Source: Treponema sp.
GTDB lineage: Bacteria; Spirochaetota; Spirochaetia; Treponematales; Treponemataceae
Length of the DNA: 64,000 nt
NCBI GenBank assembly: GCA_017619795.1
Contig: JAFZRP010000058.1
Span: 17,959 to 81,958, forward strand
Direction of reading: 5' to 3'
Part shown: positions 56,401 to 64,000 of the stretch, piece by piece
Numbering within the stretch: position 1 is the stretch's first letter
Layout: each line of letters starts with the position of its first letter
Program-made: the position numbers and the translations under genes
Notes under the pieces: model-generated
Databases searched by the model: none
What the model was told of the DNA's origin: nothing
What the model saw: only the letters and a program-made list of their open reading frames with translations

Positions 56401-56591
56401 CTTTAATTGAAGATATTATATCAGAAAATGGTATGGATATTTACAAGCTTTCAGACAAGTTATATAAAGATTTTGGTATAAAAGCAGACAAATCATATAT
56501 TCTTTCAAGAATATATGACAGTGATTTATACTATGACAAAATAATGGAAAAAATCTACCGTAGTTATGATGACTACTTTGAGGAGATATAA
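53457..56591 (+). CDS. Large protein with three RpoA-CTD-like repeats and sigma-4-like HTH
   Basis: A 1044-residue protein. Residues 17-73, 88-140 and 188-242 are three helix-hairpin-helix units like the C-terminal domain of RNA polymerase alpha: LHLSIRSLNVLRNNNINTIG with FKNFGKQSAEEI, FSKRALTVFANKNIKTIS with WKNIGKQTLDEI, and FSSRALNILLNKNINTIS with WRNMGNKTFNEI. A sigma-region-4-like helix-turn-helix follows at about 457-487 (GQTLEEIGQTYGVSRERIRQ). The remaining 550 residues contain further helical, possibly winged-helix segments. There is no enzyme motif that I can see. It probably binds DNA or RNA polymerase. It leads the four-gene group with ParB-like, SNF2-like and HEPN genes. Confidence 0.7.
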   Translation: MKNILSDSNKMFLSNSSIEELHLSIRSLNVLRNNNINTIGELVELVKTDRNKILSFKNFGKQSAEEIFSIVDNISIIETNNDVYLDYISNYDFSKRALTVFANKNIKTISELRKYTIPEIKQWKNIGKQTLDEIIDVLSSIPNNQNYSLNNFTFNDEVKDIEKSSIEQILNILILKIDNEKKILTTEKSIKDYNFSSRALNILLNKNINTISDLRKHSLNEIRCWRNMGNKTFNEIIDVLSLNEEIVKEEINIGFCISELEYKFYKLSIVKYNKIINQFYDNETQFMELLDKENKLILNSKSDIDILLVSNSFRKSKIFSFCKSFVDDYNLFFSRSKQTIASILMCIINCVEISKISTEDIIKYQSSFTRLVFSDDDCIQQIQFTIMNYLNKCLEPVDESELIMIFPDFIKKTGIVSYILINMKKEGLIKQLKNTYESVLPSVTSFIKDIKEKKIKDILIRKVINGQTLEEIGQTYGVSRERIRQLINKNFIQRITNLVFDEDKYANIYKKYKFTKEQARIIFGEVASNYFQIKYTSENINLEDCLDDKTIPINIRRKIRTKIIYADYIYVGNQYVKKYRPELYRYYIKRYCKGDIEIDVFIKNYNDFWEKQGLPKELYGIDSRIIQNRVSHISNTLYKYPRSFRFYDFEQYDFTELLETLNLEQYVDVLISTAKFFKSYPKLMKKYDIHDEYELHNLLRYLLEKKNNITFHRMPGIEFGKADVEKQVIELLNENAPISPEKLSQLYENNYGFQADSVRGSLFNFIRKYLHKGIYTIDLPHLEDIEFNFLKQQLTDDFYTISDVKAIFLRDYKNVEHINPMTLKELGFLVNENYIIKAEYGSAANYFKYLLTKDEKISLKDINIEIKCLQNFYAVLTDLLNNYDLLEYEKGSYININKLMAIGINKEDFVDFCKGVSKLELPEYFALKQVKESGFYNKLFDLGFEDLFYECILARNDILFSSQHLSGKIIFSKGNKDITWFSLIEDIISENGMDIYKLSDKLYKDFGIKADKSYILSRIYDSDLYYDKIMEKIYRSYDDYFEEI

Positions 56592-56593
56592 TA

Positions 56594-57757
56594 ATGAATC
56601 TTTTAGATGAAGGTGTAAAAAACGGTGCTGTAATAAAAACATCATTAGCAAAAAAATTCTCAATAGATGGAACAACACAAGTTTTCCCTGTTTACCGTAT
56701 AAGACTGGACTTATTGTATTTTAATAATCAGAATAACCGAATTTCGACATGGCTTAGTCAGTATCGGTCTGAACACAATGGGGAATTACCTTCAATTGAG
56801 GATAAAGAAGCCTATAATTCAATTATTGAAGACTATATTATAAAGAGTAATCCAGAAGCTATAAAACGCACCGAAACAAATATTGAATTGGTTGAACAAA
56901 GAGAAGCTGGTGTTGTTTTGGCAGATGGTCGTATTATTGATGGAAATAGAAGATTTACCTGTCTTAGACACTTAGCAAAAAAATCAGAAAAATATAATGC
57001 ATTTGAAGCAATCATCCTTGATAGAGATATTGAAAAAAGTGCAAAACAAATTAAGCTGCTTGAGCTTGCAATTCAACATGGTGAAGAATCAAGAGTTGAT
57101 TATAACCCTATTGAAGAATTGGTAGGTATCTACCACGATATAGAAGAAACAAAACTTGTTACAGCAGAAGAATATGCCCGTAGTTGTAATATAAATGTAA
57201 AAGAAGTTAAACAAAGTTTGGACAATGCAAGACTGCTGAATGAATTCTTGGAATATATTAATGCACCAGGTCAGTATTATATTGCAAGAGATTTGGATAT
57301 TGTTTCATCACTCGATGCTCTTAATAATCTTCTAAAAAAATCAATGGATGATGAAACAAAAGAAAAAGCAAAAATTTGTGTATTTACAAATATAATAATG
57401 CATACAGGTGCAGATTTAAGAGCCTTTGTTCGTAATATAAATAAGGTTGCTAATTCTGAATATTTCGATGAGTATATACAAGAGCAGCTTCCAATCGCAG
57501 AAAAAGTTGCAAATTTATTACCGGTTTTCGGTGAAAGTAATACAGAAACAATAACTGAAAATATTCGTTCTCATAGTGATATTCGTGTAGATTTGGAAGA
57601 TTCCCTAGAAAAAAATCTTTATAAAGCAAAGAAAAAAGAAACACGAAATATTCCAGCAAAGAATATTGCAAAGGCAAAAGAACTTTTAGAAGATATCGAT
57701 ATAAACATCTTAAAGAAATTAGATAGTTTTGAACTGGAAGACATAAAAAAGAGTTGA
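56594..57757 (+). CDS. ParB/Srx-fold protein
   Basis: A 387-residue protein starting two bases after the previous stop. The ParB-like core is at about residues 30-170: FPVYRIRLDLLYFNNQNNRI at the entry, VVLADGRIIDGNRR (about 106-119) as the 'DGxRR' catalytic-type motif, then ALELAIQHGE-type helices. ParB-fold enzymes are CTPases or nucleases, and relatives (DndB with DGQHR) act in DNA-modification defence. The C-terminal part is helical with a charged end (DSFELEDIKKS). The coupling to the 1044-residue gene suggests a shared function. Confidence 0.65.
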   Translation: MNLLDEGVKNGAVIKTSLAKKFSIDGTTQVFPVYRIRLDLLYFNNQNNRISTWLSQYRSEHNGELPSIEDKEAYNSIIEDYIIKSNPEAIKRTETNIELVEQREAGVVLADGRIIDGNRRFTCLRHLAKKSEKYNAFEAIILDRDIEKSAKQIKLLELAIQHGEESRVDYNPIEELVGIYHDIEETKLVTAEEYARSCNINVKEVKQSLDNARLLNEFLEYINAPGQYYIARDLDIVSSLDALNNLLKKSMDDETKEKAKICVFTNIIMHTGADLRAFVRNINKVANSEYFDEYIQEQLPIAEKVANLLPVFGESNTETITENIRSHSDIRVDLEDSLEKNLYKAKKKETRNIPAKNIAKAKELLEDIDINILKKLDSFELEDIKKS

Positions 57758-57799
57758 ATAGATTAAAGTTTTATATCTCGGAGTTTGAAAAGAACTTAG

Positions 57800-59677
57800 A
57801 TGTTTAATTGTACTTTTTTTTATCAAAGTTTCTTTTTACTCAAAATCAATTCAGAGAATCTTGTTGAATTTCAAAGAACCTTTTTCTATAAGTTGAACAT
57901 AAAAGTTTATGTTGAAAGTTCTTTTGATAATACAATTGTTTTTCGAAAGGATTTTTCGTATTTGAAATTAAAAAAATTACTTAACGCTTTTGCTGCAAAC
58001 GCCCAGCGGTATTATATTACATATACACTTGATTCATCTGTTGTAGATTTCTTAAAGGAAAAAGAATTACATATAAATGAAAGATATAAGCTTGGTGCAG
58101 AATTAAAGCATCATGATAAAAAATTACTGGAACGCTTTGAAAAGTATCAAGTAATTGTAAATTCATTAATGATAAGACAATTACGTGAAAGACAAATGTG
58201 GGATTCATTTTTCATGTTTGCAATGCAAAAATCAGGCAATTTTTCAGTACCAGGTTCTGGAAAAACTGCTTCAGCTTTAGGTGTTTTTGCTTATTTATAT
58301 AAATCAGAAAAAGTAAAACGCATTGTTGTTATCTGTCCAAAAAATGCTTTTGGTTCTTGGATTGATGAATTTGAATTATGTTTTGGTCCTAATATTCCGC
58401 TGCATACTTTTATATTGCATAATCAATCGTATAAAAAAGCACAAGATAAGAAAAATGCAATTCTTTTTGATTCCGGTCATGCAAATCTTATCATATTCAA
58501 TTACGAATCATTAAAAACTTATATAAATGAAATATGTCAAATTATAGATGATGAAACATTGGTAATTTTTGATGAAGTACATCGAGTTAAACGGATTAAT
58601 GGAGAATATGCTGTAAATGCTTTAAAAATTGCAGAATATTCAAATTTTACAATTGCAATGACAGGAACCCCTATTCCAAATACATATCTTGATATTTATA
58701 ATTTCCTACATATTTTATTTCCGAATGAATATGATGACTTCTTTGGTTTCGAAATGAATACCCTTAAAAAGCCAAATCCTGAAATGGTTCAAATAATAAA
58801 TAAAAAAATCCAACCTTTCTTTTGTCGTACAAACAAAAAACAACTTAATATTCCTATGCCTAATACTGATTTAATTGATTTCTTTAATTGTACAGAAACT
58901 GAAAATGGTATTTTTAGCATTATTCTAAAAAAATATAGAAAAAACAAATTAGCATTATTTATTCGAATTCTTAAATTAGAGTCAAATCCAATGTTATTGT
59001 TAAAAACTCTAGATTTAAGTGAATTTGCACATATTTTGGATATAGATGAAAATGATATTAACAAAATTGACTTTGTTGATTATTCAGATGAAATTCAAAC
59101 TTTAATTAAGTCCATCTCTGTTACAACAAAATTTAATCATACAATAAATCAGGTCAAGCAATTAGTAAACGAGAATAAAACAGTTATTATTTGGTGCATT
59201 CTCAAAGATTCAATCAGACGTTTAGCAAAAGGTTTAAAGGCAATTGGTATAAATGCAAGATGTATATATGGTGAAGTCGCACTCGAAGAAAGACAAACTT
59301 TACTGAATGAATTTAAGAATAATGAGTTTGATGTTTTAATAACAAATCCTCATACATTGGCAGAATCTGTTTCTTTACATTCTGTTTGTCATGATGCTGT
59401 TTATTATGAATATAGTTATAATCTAGTACATTTGTTACAATCAAAAGACCGCATTCATCGTCTCGGTTTACCTAAAGATCAATATACACAGTATTGTTTT
59501 CTACAACAAAACTATAAAACTCCAGATGGTGATTTTTCAATGGATAAGAAAGTTTATGATAGATTGCAAGAAAAAGAGCAAAATATGTTGAATGCTATCG
59601 ATAACGAAATTCTAGAAACAATGCCAACAAGTGACGAAGAACTTGAAATGATATTTAAGGAATTTGATGGAGATTAA
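57800..59677 (+). CDS. SNF2-type DEAD/DEAH helicase
   Basis: A 625-residue superfamily 2 ATPase. Walker A is FSVPGSGKTASALGVFAY (about residues 147-164). RIVVICPKNAFGSWIDEF is motif Ia, LVIFDEVHRVKRI (about 253-265) is the DEVH box, and MTGTPIPNTYLDIYNFL is motif III. The C-terminal half has VIIWCILKDSIRRLAKGL, VLITNPHTLAESVSLH and LLQSKDRIHRLGLP (about 546-559), the SNF2 motif VI. It probably moves on or remodels DNA. The start is uncertain, with a stop just upstream and no clear ribosome site. Confidence 0.82.
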   Translation: MFNCTFFYQSFFLLKINSENLVEFQRTFFYKLNIKVYVESSFDNTIVFRKDFSYLKLKKLLNAFAANAQRYYITYTLDSSVVDFLKEKELHINERYKLGAELKHHDKKLLERFEKYQVIVNSLMIRQLRERQMWDSFFMFAMQKSGNFSVPGSGKTASALGVFAYLYKSEKVKRIVVICPKNAFGSWIDEFELCFGPNIPLHTFILHNQSYKKAQDKKNAILFDSGHANLIIFNYESLKTYINEICQIIDDETLVIFDEVHRVKRINGEYAVNALKIAEYSNFTIAMTGTPIPNTYLDIYNFLHILFPNEYDDFFGFEMNTLKKPNPEMVQIINKKIQPFFCRTNKKQLNIPMPNTDLIDFFNCTETENGIFSIILKKYRKNKLALFIRILKLESNPMLLLKTLDLSEFAHILDIDENDINKIDFVDYSDEIQTLIKSISVTTKFNHTINQVKQLVNENKTVIIWCILKDSIRRLAKGLKAIGINARCIYGEVALEERQTLLNEFKNNEFDVLITNPHTLAESVSLHSVCHDAVYYEYSYNLVHLLQSKDRIHRLGLPKDQYTQYCFLQQNYKTPDGDFSMDKKVYDRLQEKEQNMLNAIDNEILETMPTSDEELEMIFKEFDGD

Positions 59678-59701
59678 AACGAATTAAATTAGGAGAAAAA
59701 T

Positions 59702-61135
59702 ATGGAATTAAAACAATTTAACAATTTACTGCTTAATATAGTCAATGAAATCCAGCCCATTATTCAAACATATTTAACAAATAATAAACTGATTGAGACT
59801 TATTATGATTATCCAGAAGTTACTTATGAAAAAGATTTTCCTAAATTCTCTACAAAGTTTTATACAAATTGTCCTGTCAAATATTCATCATTGTTTTTAA
59901 CAAAGAAATCTGATTTCATAGATATTTATGACTTAGAATCTGTAAAAGAATTAATAAAAATTTTGAAAAATGAATCTTCATTTATTAACAAATTCCTAAC
60001 AAACAATATAAAACAAGTTTTTGAAGAAGCTTGGGGAGAATTATTAATTTTTCGAATTACACTAGCAGAAATTATTGACAGGGCACTTTTACTATTTGGA
60101 TTCTCAACTCCGACAGAAAATGAATTCTTGCAAGTTTCTACACCTATTTACAATTATATATTTGCAGAGTCATACACATATGATGTTTATGTGCCTATAT
60201 TATTCATTAAGTTTGATTTTGAAAATAAAGATTTTGAAAACTATTCAATAACAAGAATGAGCAACGATATTCAATTAGCTCGATGTAACGCTTTAAAATA
60301 TGTTCCAGGTGTAAATTATTCTTTGGAAGCTTGTGCAACTCACGCATTTGTAATACATGATATACAGAAAAAAAATCCTAATTATTCATTTTTTGAACAA
60401 AACACAGAAGATGAATACACGCTACCTCTAAAAGAAATAAAAGCATTCTTTTCAAGTTTAATTGTACATAATAATTGTAAAAGTGGTTTTTCACAAATTA
60501 TTATAGTTCCTCATGATTATGCTCCAGAATATACGGCTACACTTCAATATATTAGAAGTTTCCGAGTAGAAGACTATCCAAATTATTTCAAAGAGTATTA
60601 TTGGAACTCAAAGAGTTTTCCTTGTATTGAAGAAAGATTTTCTGAAAATATTTTAAATACAACAAAGAAAATTTAATTACTAGATTTGAAAGATAGATTT
60701 AATCGAAAATTTGATATTGCAATAAGCAGATTACGAAGTTCATATCTAAAAACTTCCGAGGAAGATAGTTTTCTAGATTTGGTTATTGGTATTGAAACTT
60801 TATTGTCAGATGAGAATAAAGGTGAGTTAACATATAAACTTTCAGTTCGAGTTGCGGTATTATTAAGTGAATTCGCAGATTATAAACCTCTTAATCCTTA
60901 TGAAATATTTATTTCAATGAAAAATATTTATGATTATCGTTCTGCGATAGTACATGGAAAAGCTGAAAAGGATATAGAAAAATCTAAGAATATTAAGCTT
61001 GGTGACAGAAATTACAAAACAAAGAATATGGCAGAGTTTTTCTTACAGAATTTAATAAGTATTGCTTTTGAACATAAAGATTTTTTTTCGACTCCAGGAA
61101 AAATTGAGGAATTGCTTTTAAATAATGAATCATAA
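59702..61135 (+). pseudogene. Apea/HEPN-type protein interrupted by an in-frame TAA
   Basis: One frame runs through 59702-61135 and is broken only by TAA at 60674-60676. The upstream part (324 residues, ATG, with AGGAG seven bases upstream) has no recognised catalytic motif. The downstream part resumes in the same frame with LKDRFNRKFDIAISRLR, continues with SFLDLVIGIETLLSDEN, and has YDYRSAIVHGK, a HEPN RxxxxH motif. Both halves together, about 477 residues, have the layout of Apea-like HEPN proteins, which act as RNases or abortive-infection toxins. The second half has only a TTG at 60686 and no good ribosome site. I call it an interrupted gene; sequencing error or readthrough is also possible. 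Confidence 0.6.
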
Positions 61136-61344
61136 TTGATAAGATAGACTATGAATAAGCATATAAGAGAATTAAAACGATACCATATTCCATATAGATC
61201 TCCGAGAGTTTAATTACCAACGTAGTGATTCACAGCAACTATCAAATACGTTCTAGGATTCATGTTATATGAGACTTTGTCTGATTCACTTATTTTATAA
61301 GTTTTTTTTGAGAAAATATTTACTGTTTAAAATTTCAAAAGCTT

Positions 61345-62136
61345 TTAATCATTAATTTTGCTTATGTAGTCTTTGTATATTCCAATCAATTTTCTTTCTT
61401 CCTTTATCTGTTTCAAAAGAATAATAAAAGTTGAAATATAATTATCATATATACCTTTATCAAAATCATCCTCCCAATCTTTATTTACGTTATTCAATAA
61501 GAATCGAGTTCTATTTAATTGTTCTTCATTAGTTGCTAATTCTAAAATTCTACTTTTTGAATGATAATCCATAGAAACTTTTAAAAAATCAACAAGAATA
61601 TTTTTCAAATCTATATGATATTCAAAATTTATTTCTTCCAACATTCTTATAACATATTTTCTAAGATTTTCTTCTGCAAAATAATATTTTTCGATAGCAG
61701 AATCATTACCATAGTTTGCTATCCTTGTTTCAGAATATATATCACTAAAATCATAAATAGTAAGATTTTCTGGTAGTGGCTCATTTAATCTTTCAGCTCT
61801 TTCGTATACAGGAATGAATAACACTTTTACAAAAACTTCATATTCTCTATAATAGCGTTCAAAAACTGTGTGAAACCGTAGAATCTTTTCTTTTTCTAAA
61901 TCTTGTGCTTTTTTATCTGCAGATTTATCCAAGTATTTTTGAACCAAGACAAAAGTAATAATAATACCTATTACATTAGTTCCAACACCTATAAGACAGT
62001 TTATTACAAATTGATTTATTTCTGCCTTATAATAGAAATTGATAATCAATGAAAAACATAATACTACTACAGCAATAATACTTAGTAAACCGACAAGCTC
62101 TTTTGAAACAAAAGCTCTATAAGTAGATTTTTTCAT
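61345..62136 (-). CDS. Two-TM protein with long helical cytoplasmic domain
   Basis: About 263 residues from the ATG at 62136, eight bases after AGGAGG; an ATG two codons upstream is too close. Two membrane helices (about residues 15-35 and 46-68) are followed by a largely helical, charged C-terminus (EKILRFHTVFERYYREYEVF, NEEQLNRTRFLLNN). No enzyme motif is visible. Two-TM proteins with helical tails are frequent in defence islands, but no function is shown. The 209 bases before it (61136-61344) hold no gene that I can support. Confidence 0.5.
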   Translation of the reverse strand: MKKSTYRAFVSKELVGLLSIIAVVVLCFSLIINFYYKAEINQFVINCLIGVGTNVIGIIITFVLVQKYLDKSADKKAQDLEKEKILRFHTVFERYYREYEVFVKVLFIPVYERAERLNEPLPENLTIYDFSDIYSETRIANYGNDSAIEKYYFAEENLRKYVIRMLEEINFEYHIDLKNILVDFLKVSMDYHSKSRILELATNEEQLNRTRFLLNNVNKDWEDDFDKGIYDNYISTFIILLKQIKEERKLIGIYKDYISKIND

Positions 62137-62680
62137 AAACATAACCTCCTTTTATAAAAATCTATTTATATTAAAACATAAAAAAATATAGACTTTAAAC
62201 GATTTTTAATATTATTCAAGTTTTTGTGGAAATAAATGAAATTGAAAAACTTCCCCCCATCCCCCCAAAGTGTGCTGGAGTGCAGAAAGTGTGCTTTGAA
62301 TCAGCTTCTTGCAACAATAAAGCTTTTTTGAAAACTCAAGCCCCAATCGCTGCAAGAGCAGAATAATGAACTTTTGCACAGAAAAAGAGCATAACTTCTG
62401 TAAATTCTGCACTTGTTTTTGAATTACTTTGATTTTTATCTGAATAATTTTGGATAGCATTGAGTTTTTAATTTATTCTATTTTCTTCTTTAGTTCACTA
62501 TTTTAAGAAAAAAAAGTAGCTAATAATATAAGTATCAAAATCTATGTATATAAAAAGTTTTTAAAAAGTTCTGAACTTATGAACTGTACTTTAAACAATT
62601 CTGTAAGCAGATTAAACTTTTTTCTGTTTTTATAACCGTTGCGCGCGCTCCCCCCACAGTTTTTTATAAAGAAGTTAAAC
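62137..62680. other. Gene-poor AT-rich stretch with C-tracts
   Basis: No credible gene. It contains CCCCCCATCCCCCC near 62255 and a CGCGCGCTCCCCCC near 62642, surrounded by A/T-rich DNA. A minus-strand frame of 82 codons (62212-62460) has no site and an unlikely composition. Confidence 0.4.
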
Positions 62681-62706
62681 AAAAATGGCGAGGAAAAATC
62701 CTCGCC
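62681..62706 (-). terminator. Intrinsic terminator after the Rpn-family gene
   Basis: On the minus strand GGCGAGG pairs with CCTCGCC around ATTTTT and is followed by ATTTTTG. It lies 34 bases past the stop of the nuclease gene. Confidence 0.75.
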
Positions 62707-62739
62707 GGTAGATTAAACTGAACCTTACGGCCAGTTCAA

Positions 62740-63600
62740 TTAAGCCTGTACAGGCACTTTATCTGCAATTTTTCTGACTTCTTCAACAGAAATATTAAGA
62801 AGGTCTGCTATCTGCTGTTCGGTTACCAGTTTTGCATCCAGCATTTTTCTAACAAGTTCTGCCTTTTCTTCATCTCGACCTTTTTGAACAAAGCCCTGAA
62901 CTATATCACACATAGTAACACCTCCTTTTTTATTAAAGCTACTATTATTATAAATCGTTTCAAAGTATTTGTCACCTGTTAATACTGAAAACATTTTTAA
63001 CAAAGCATCAACATGTTTAATTTCTTCACCAGTCGGTTTGAAATCGGTGTTCTTCCGTTTTGATTGAAAATATTTTGCAACAAATTTAAAGTCACTTGTA
63101 AACTTACTGATAGTTTTATCATCTAGCCAGGCAATTTCAAAGACATTTATTTTGTAATCATTAACAAATGGCTTGAGCTCTTCGGAAACATTAAAACAAC
63201 TGTAAAGATTCTTTGGTGCGGTCCAGCGCTCTTTGTAACCAAAGTATAATACCAGGGTCGCAACCGGATAATTCTTTTTAAGGTCTTCATCTAGAAGCTG
63301 CTTTTTATAAGACGCTCCATCATAGCTGATTACGCGGAGTGGCATTTTATAATCTTGTACAGTTTGATTCTCAAAACCAATAATCGAAATTCTTACTTCA
63401 CCGTTTTTCCATAGCTTTGAAACATCTCGTTCCTGCTCATGCAGCTGTCCGTCTACCTTGAATTGACTGTCTTTTGTATCAGCTTCAAGCTCATTCTCTT
63501 TCATAAGTCTATTACCATTAAACAAGAGAACATTAACAATGTCTGCAAAAACATCATTCAAAGCTTCAAGATGTTTTTCTGCTATGTCTTTTTCACCCAT
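62740..63600 (-). CDS. Rpn-family PD-(D/E)xK nuclease / putative transposase
   Basis: A 286-residue protein of the Rpn (recombination-promoting nuclease, formerly 'transposase_31/YhgA-like') type. The N-terminal NDVFADIVNVLLFNG is characteristic. The PD-(D/E)xK core includes an acidic region near ERDVSKLW and VRISIIGFENQTVQDYKMPL. The C-terminus carries a small helical segment (LVTEQQIADLLNISVEEVRK) resembling the family's tail. It is often multicopy in gut bacteria. It is the last clear gene, followed by GC-rich repeats. Confidence 0.7.
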   Translation of the reverse strand: MGEKDIAEKHLEALNDVFADIVNVLLFNGNRLMKENELEADTKDSQFKVDGQLHEQERDVSKLWKNGEVRISIIGFENQTVQDYKMPLRVISYDGASYKKQLLDEDLKKNYPVATLVLYFGYKERWTAPKNLYSCFNVSEELKPFVNDYKINVFEIAWLDDKTISKFTSDFKFVAKYFQSKRKNTDFKPTGEEIKHVDALLKMFSVLTGDKYFETIYNNSSFNKKGGVTMCDIVQGFVQKGRDEEKAELVRKMLDAKLVTEQQIADLLNISVEEVRKIADKVPVQA

Positions 63601-63659
63601 GATTTAAATATAATAGATTTTAGTGCAAATGTATAGAATTATTTGGAGCAGCTTTGCTT

Positions 63660-63790
63660 TCAGATGTTCTTTCTGCGACATCAGGAGAGAGAATACCGCC
63701 TTGTGCGGTGTTCGAACGACTCTGGCGGCTCAACAGAGCCGCCTTGCTGAAGGAGCGCGGGCACTAGCGGTGCCTGGGCGACTGAAGCAA
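63660..63790. repeat. GC-rich structured element with three hairpins
   Basis: Three consecutive inverted repeats stand in AT-rich surroundings: ACCGC/GCGGT, GGCGGCTC/GAGCCGCC, and GGCAC/GTGCC. A 70-codon frame across it looks like chance. It resembles the structured stretch at 45484 in style, not in sequence. Confidence 0.4.
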
Positions 63791-63879
63791 CCATTTGTCA
63801 CATACAAAACGATATCCCAAAAAGCCGCCTCCTAAAATTCAGTGTAGCATCTTAAAACTGCGGGACAACTGGAATGTTG

Positions 63880-64000
63880 AGTAAAAGGGTGCCCCCTTGC
63901 CCCCCAAGAGCGGTTCAATACCATTCCTTATTTTTTACGAAGGGGGAAAAGGGGGATGCCCCGCGGCGGGGGGAAAGGGGGAACGCTTTTGCGTGCCCGC
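63880..64000 (+). repeat. G-tract and C-tract rich end segment
   Basis: It contains GTGCCCCCTTGCCCCCC and then four G-tracts of five or more between 63941 and 63981, the pattern of a G-quadruplex with loops of about 4, 12 and 3 bases. It runs to the window end without a gene. Confidence 0.4.

Noticed and set aside
61151..61213. 20-codon frame MNKHIRELKRYHIPYRSPRV
   Set aside because: Too short, with no ribosome site; it may be a remnant, but nothing supports it.
62212..62460. 82-codon minus-strand frame
   Set aside because: No ribosome site, odd composition (runs of K, Q and L) and C-tract-driven glycine/tryptophan; it looks like chance.
63690..63740. Right attachment site of the island (copy of tRNA-Gly 3' end)
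   Set aside because: The TTCGAACGACTCTGGCGGCT stretch only faintly resembles the T-arm and acceptor end; no exact run longer than a few bases.
63623..63835. 70-codon plus-strand frame
   Set aside because: It runs through a hairpin-rich element with composition set by the repeats and has no ribosome site.
1..64000. CRISPR array
   Set aside because: No regularly spaced direct repeats were seen on reading either strand; the only internal repeats are the alpha-CTD-like coding units at 53457.

Overview
The window looks like a chromosomal segment of a spirochaete of the genus Treponema, of the free-living or gut/rumen kind rather than the reduced pathogens. The main evidence is the minus-strand block mltG-dnaG-rpoD-zinc ribbon-rnpB-TPR-mreB-mreC-mreD-PBP2-rodA, which matches the order I recall for Treponema pallidum around TP0492-TP0501. 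The many short-signal or lipobox envelope proteins of no known family, and moderately AT-rich coding DNA, agree with this. No species is assigned, and the synteny is recalled, not searched.

Bases 1-46955 are ordinary core chromosome. They hold a GldG/DUF4340 gliding-auxiliary pair cut by the window start, a CPBP protease, and a tightly overlapping plus-strand run (PilZ protein, HEAT protein, short ComEC, rsmA, PLP-binding YggS protein, exported protein, two RluA-type pseudouridine synthases). Next come tRNA-Leu, mfd and small enzymes, the cell-shape/replication/sigma-factor block with the RNase P RNA, tRNA-Thr and tRNA-Tyr, a GT5 glucan synthase with aroH, the CCA-adding enzyme, trpS, folC, alr, thrC, lipoproteins and an NCS2 purine permease. 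The four tRNA genes encode no 3' CCA, so they depend on the CCA-adding enzyme encoded here.

From about 47116 to at least 63600 lies an accessory island. It begins at tRNA-Gly(TCC), followed at once by a tyrosine integrase and a P4-type primase/helicase. A module of small membrane proteins and an R2K-type ATP-grasp protein follows (50776-53356), nearly all with strong Shine-Dalgarno sites. A candidate small RNA is encoded on the minus strand between these two parts.

The second half of the island (53457-61135) is visibly more AT-rich and mostly lacks good ribosome-binding sites. It holds what I consider the most interesting system here. The genes are a 1044-residue protein with three RNA-polymerase-alpha-CTD-like repeats and a sigma-region-4-like helix-turn-helix, a ParB-like protein, an SNF2-type helicase, and an Apea/HEPN-type protein whose reading frame is broken by one in-frame TAA. 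I infer a defence or transcription-surveillance function from the domains and the island context; I cannot match it to a named system. A two-TM coiled-coil protein and an Rpn-family PD-(D/E)xK nuclease follow on the minus strand. The window ends in GC-rich structured DNA, and no right attachment site was found.
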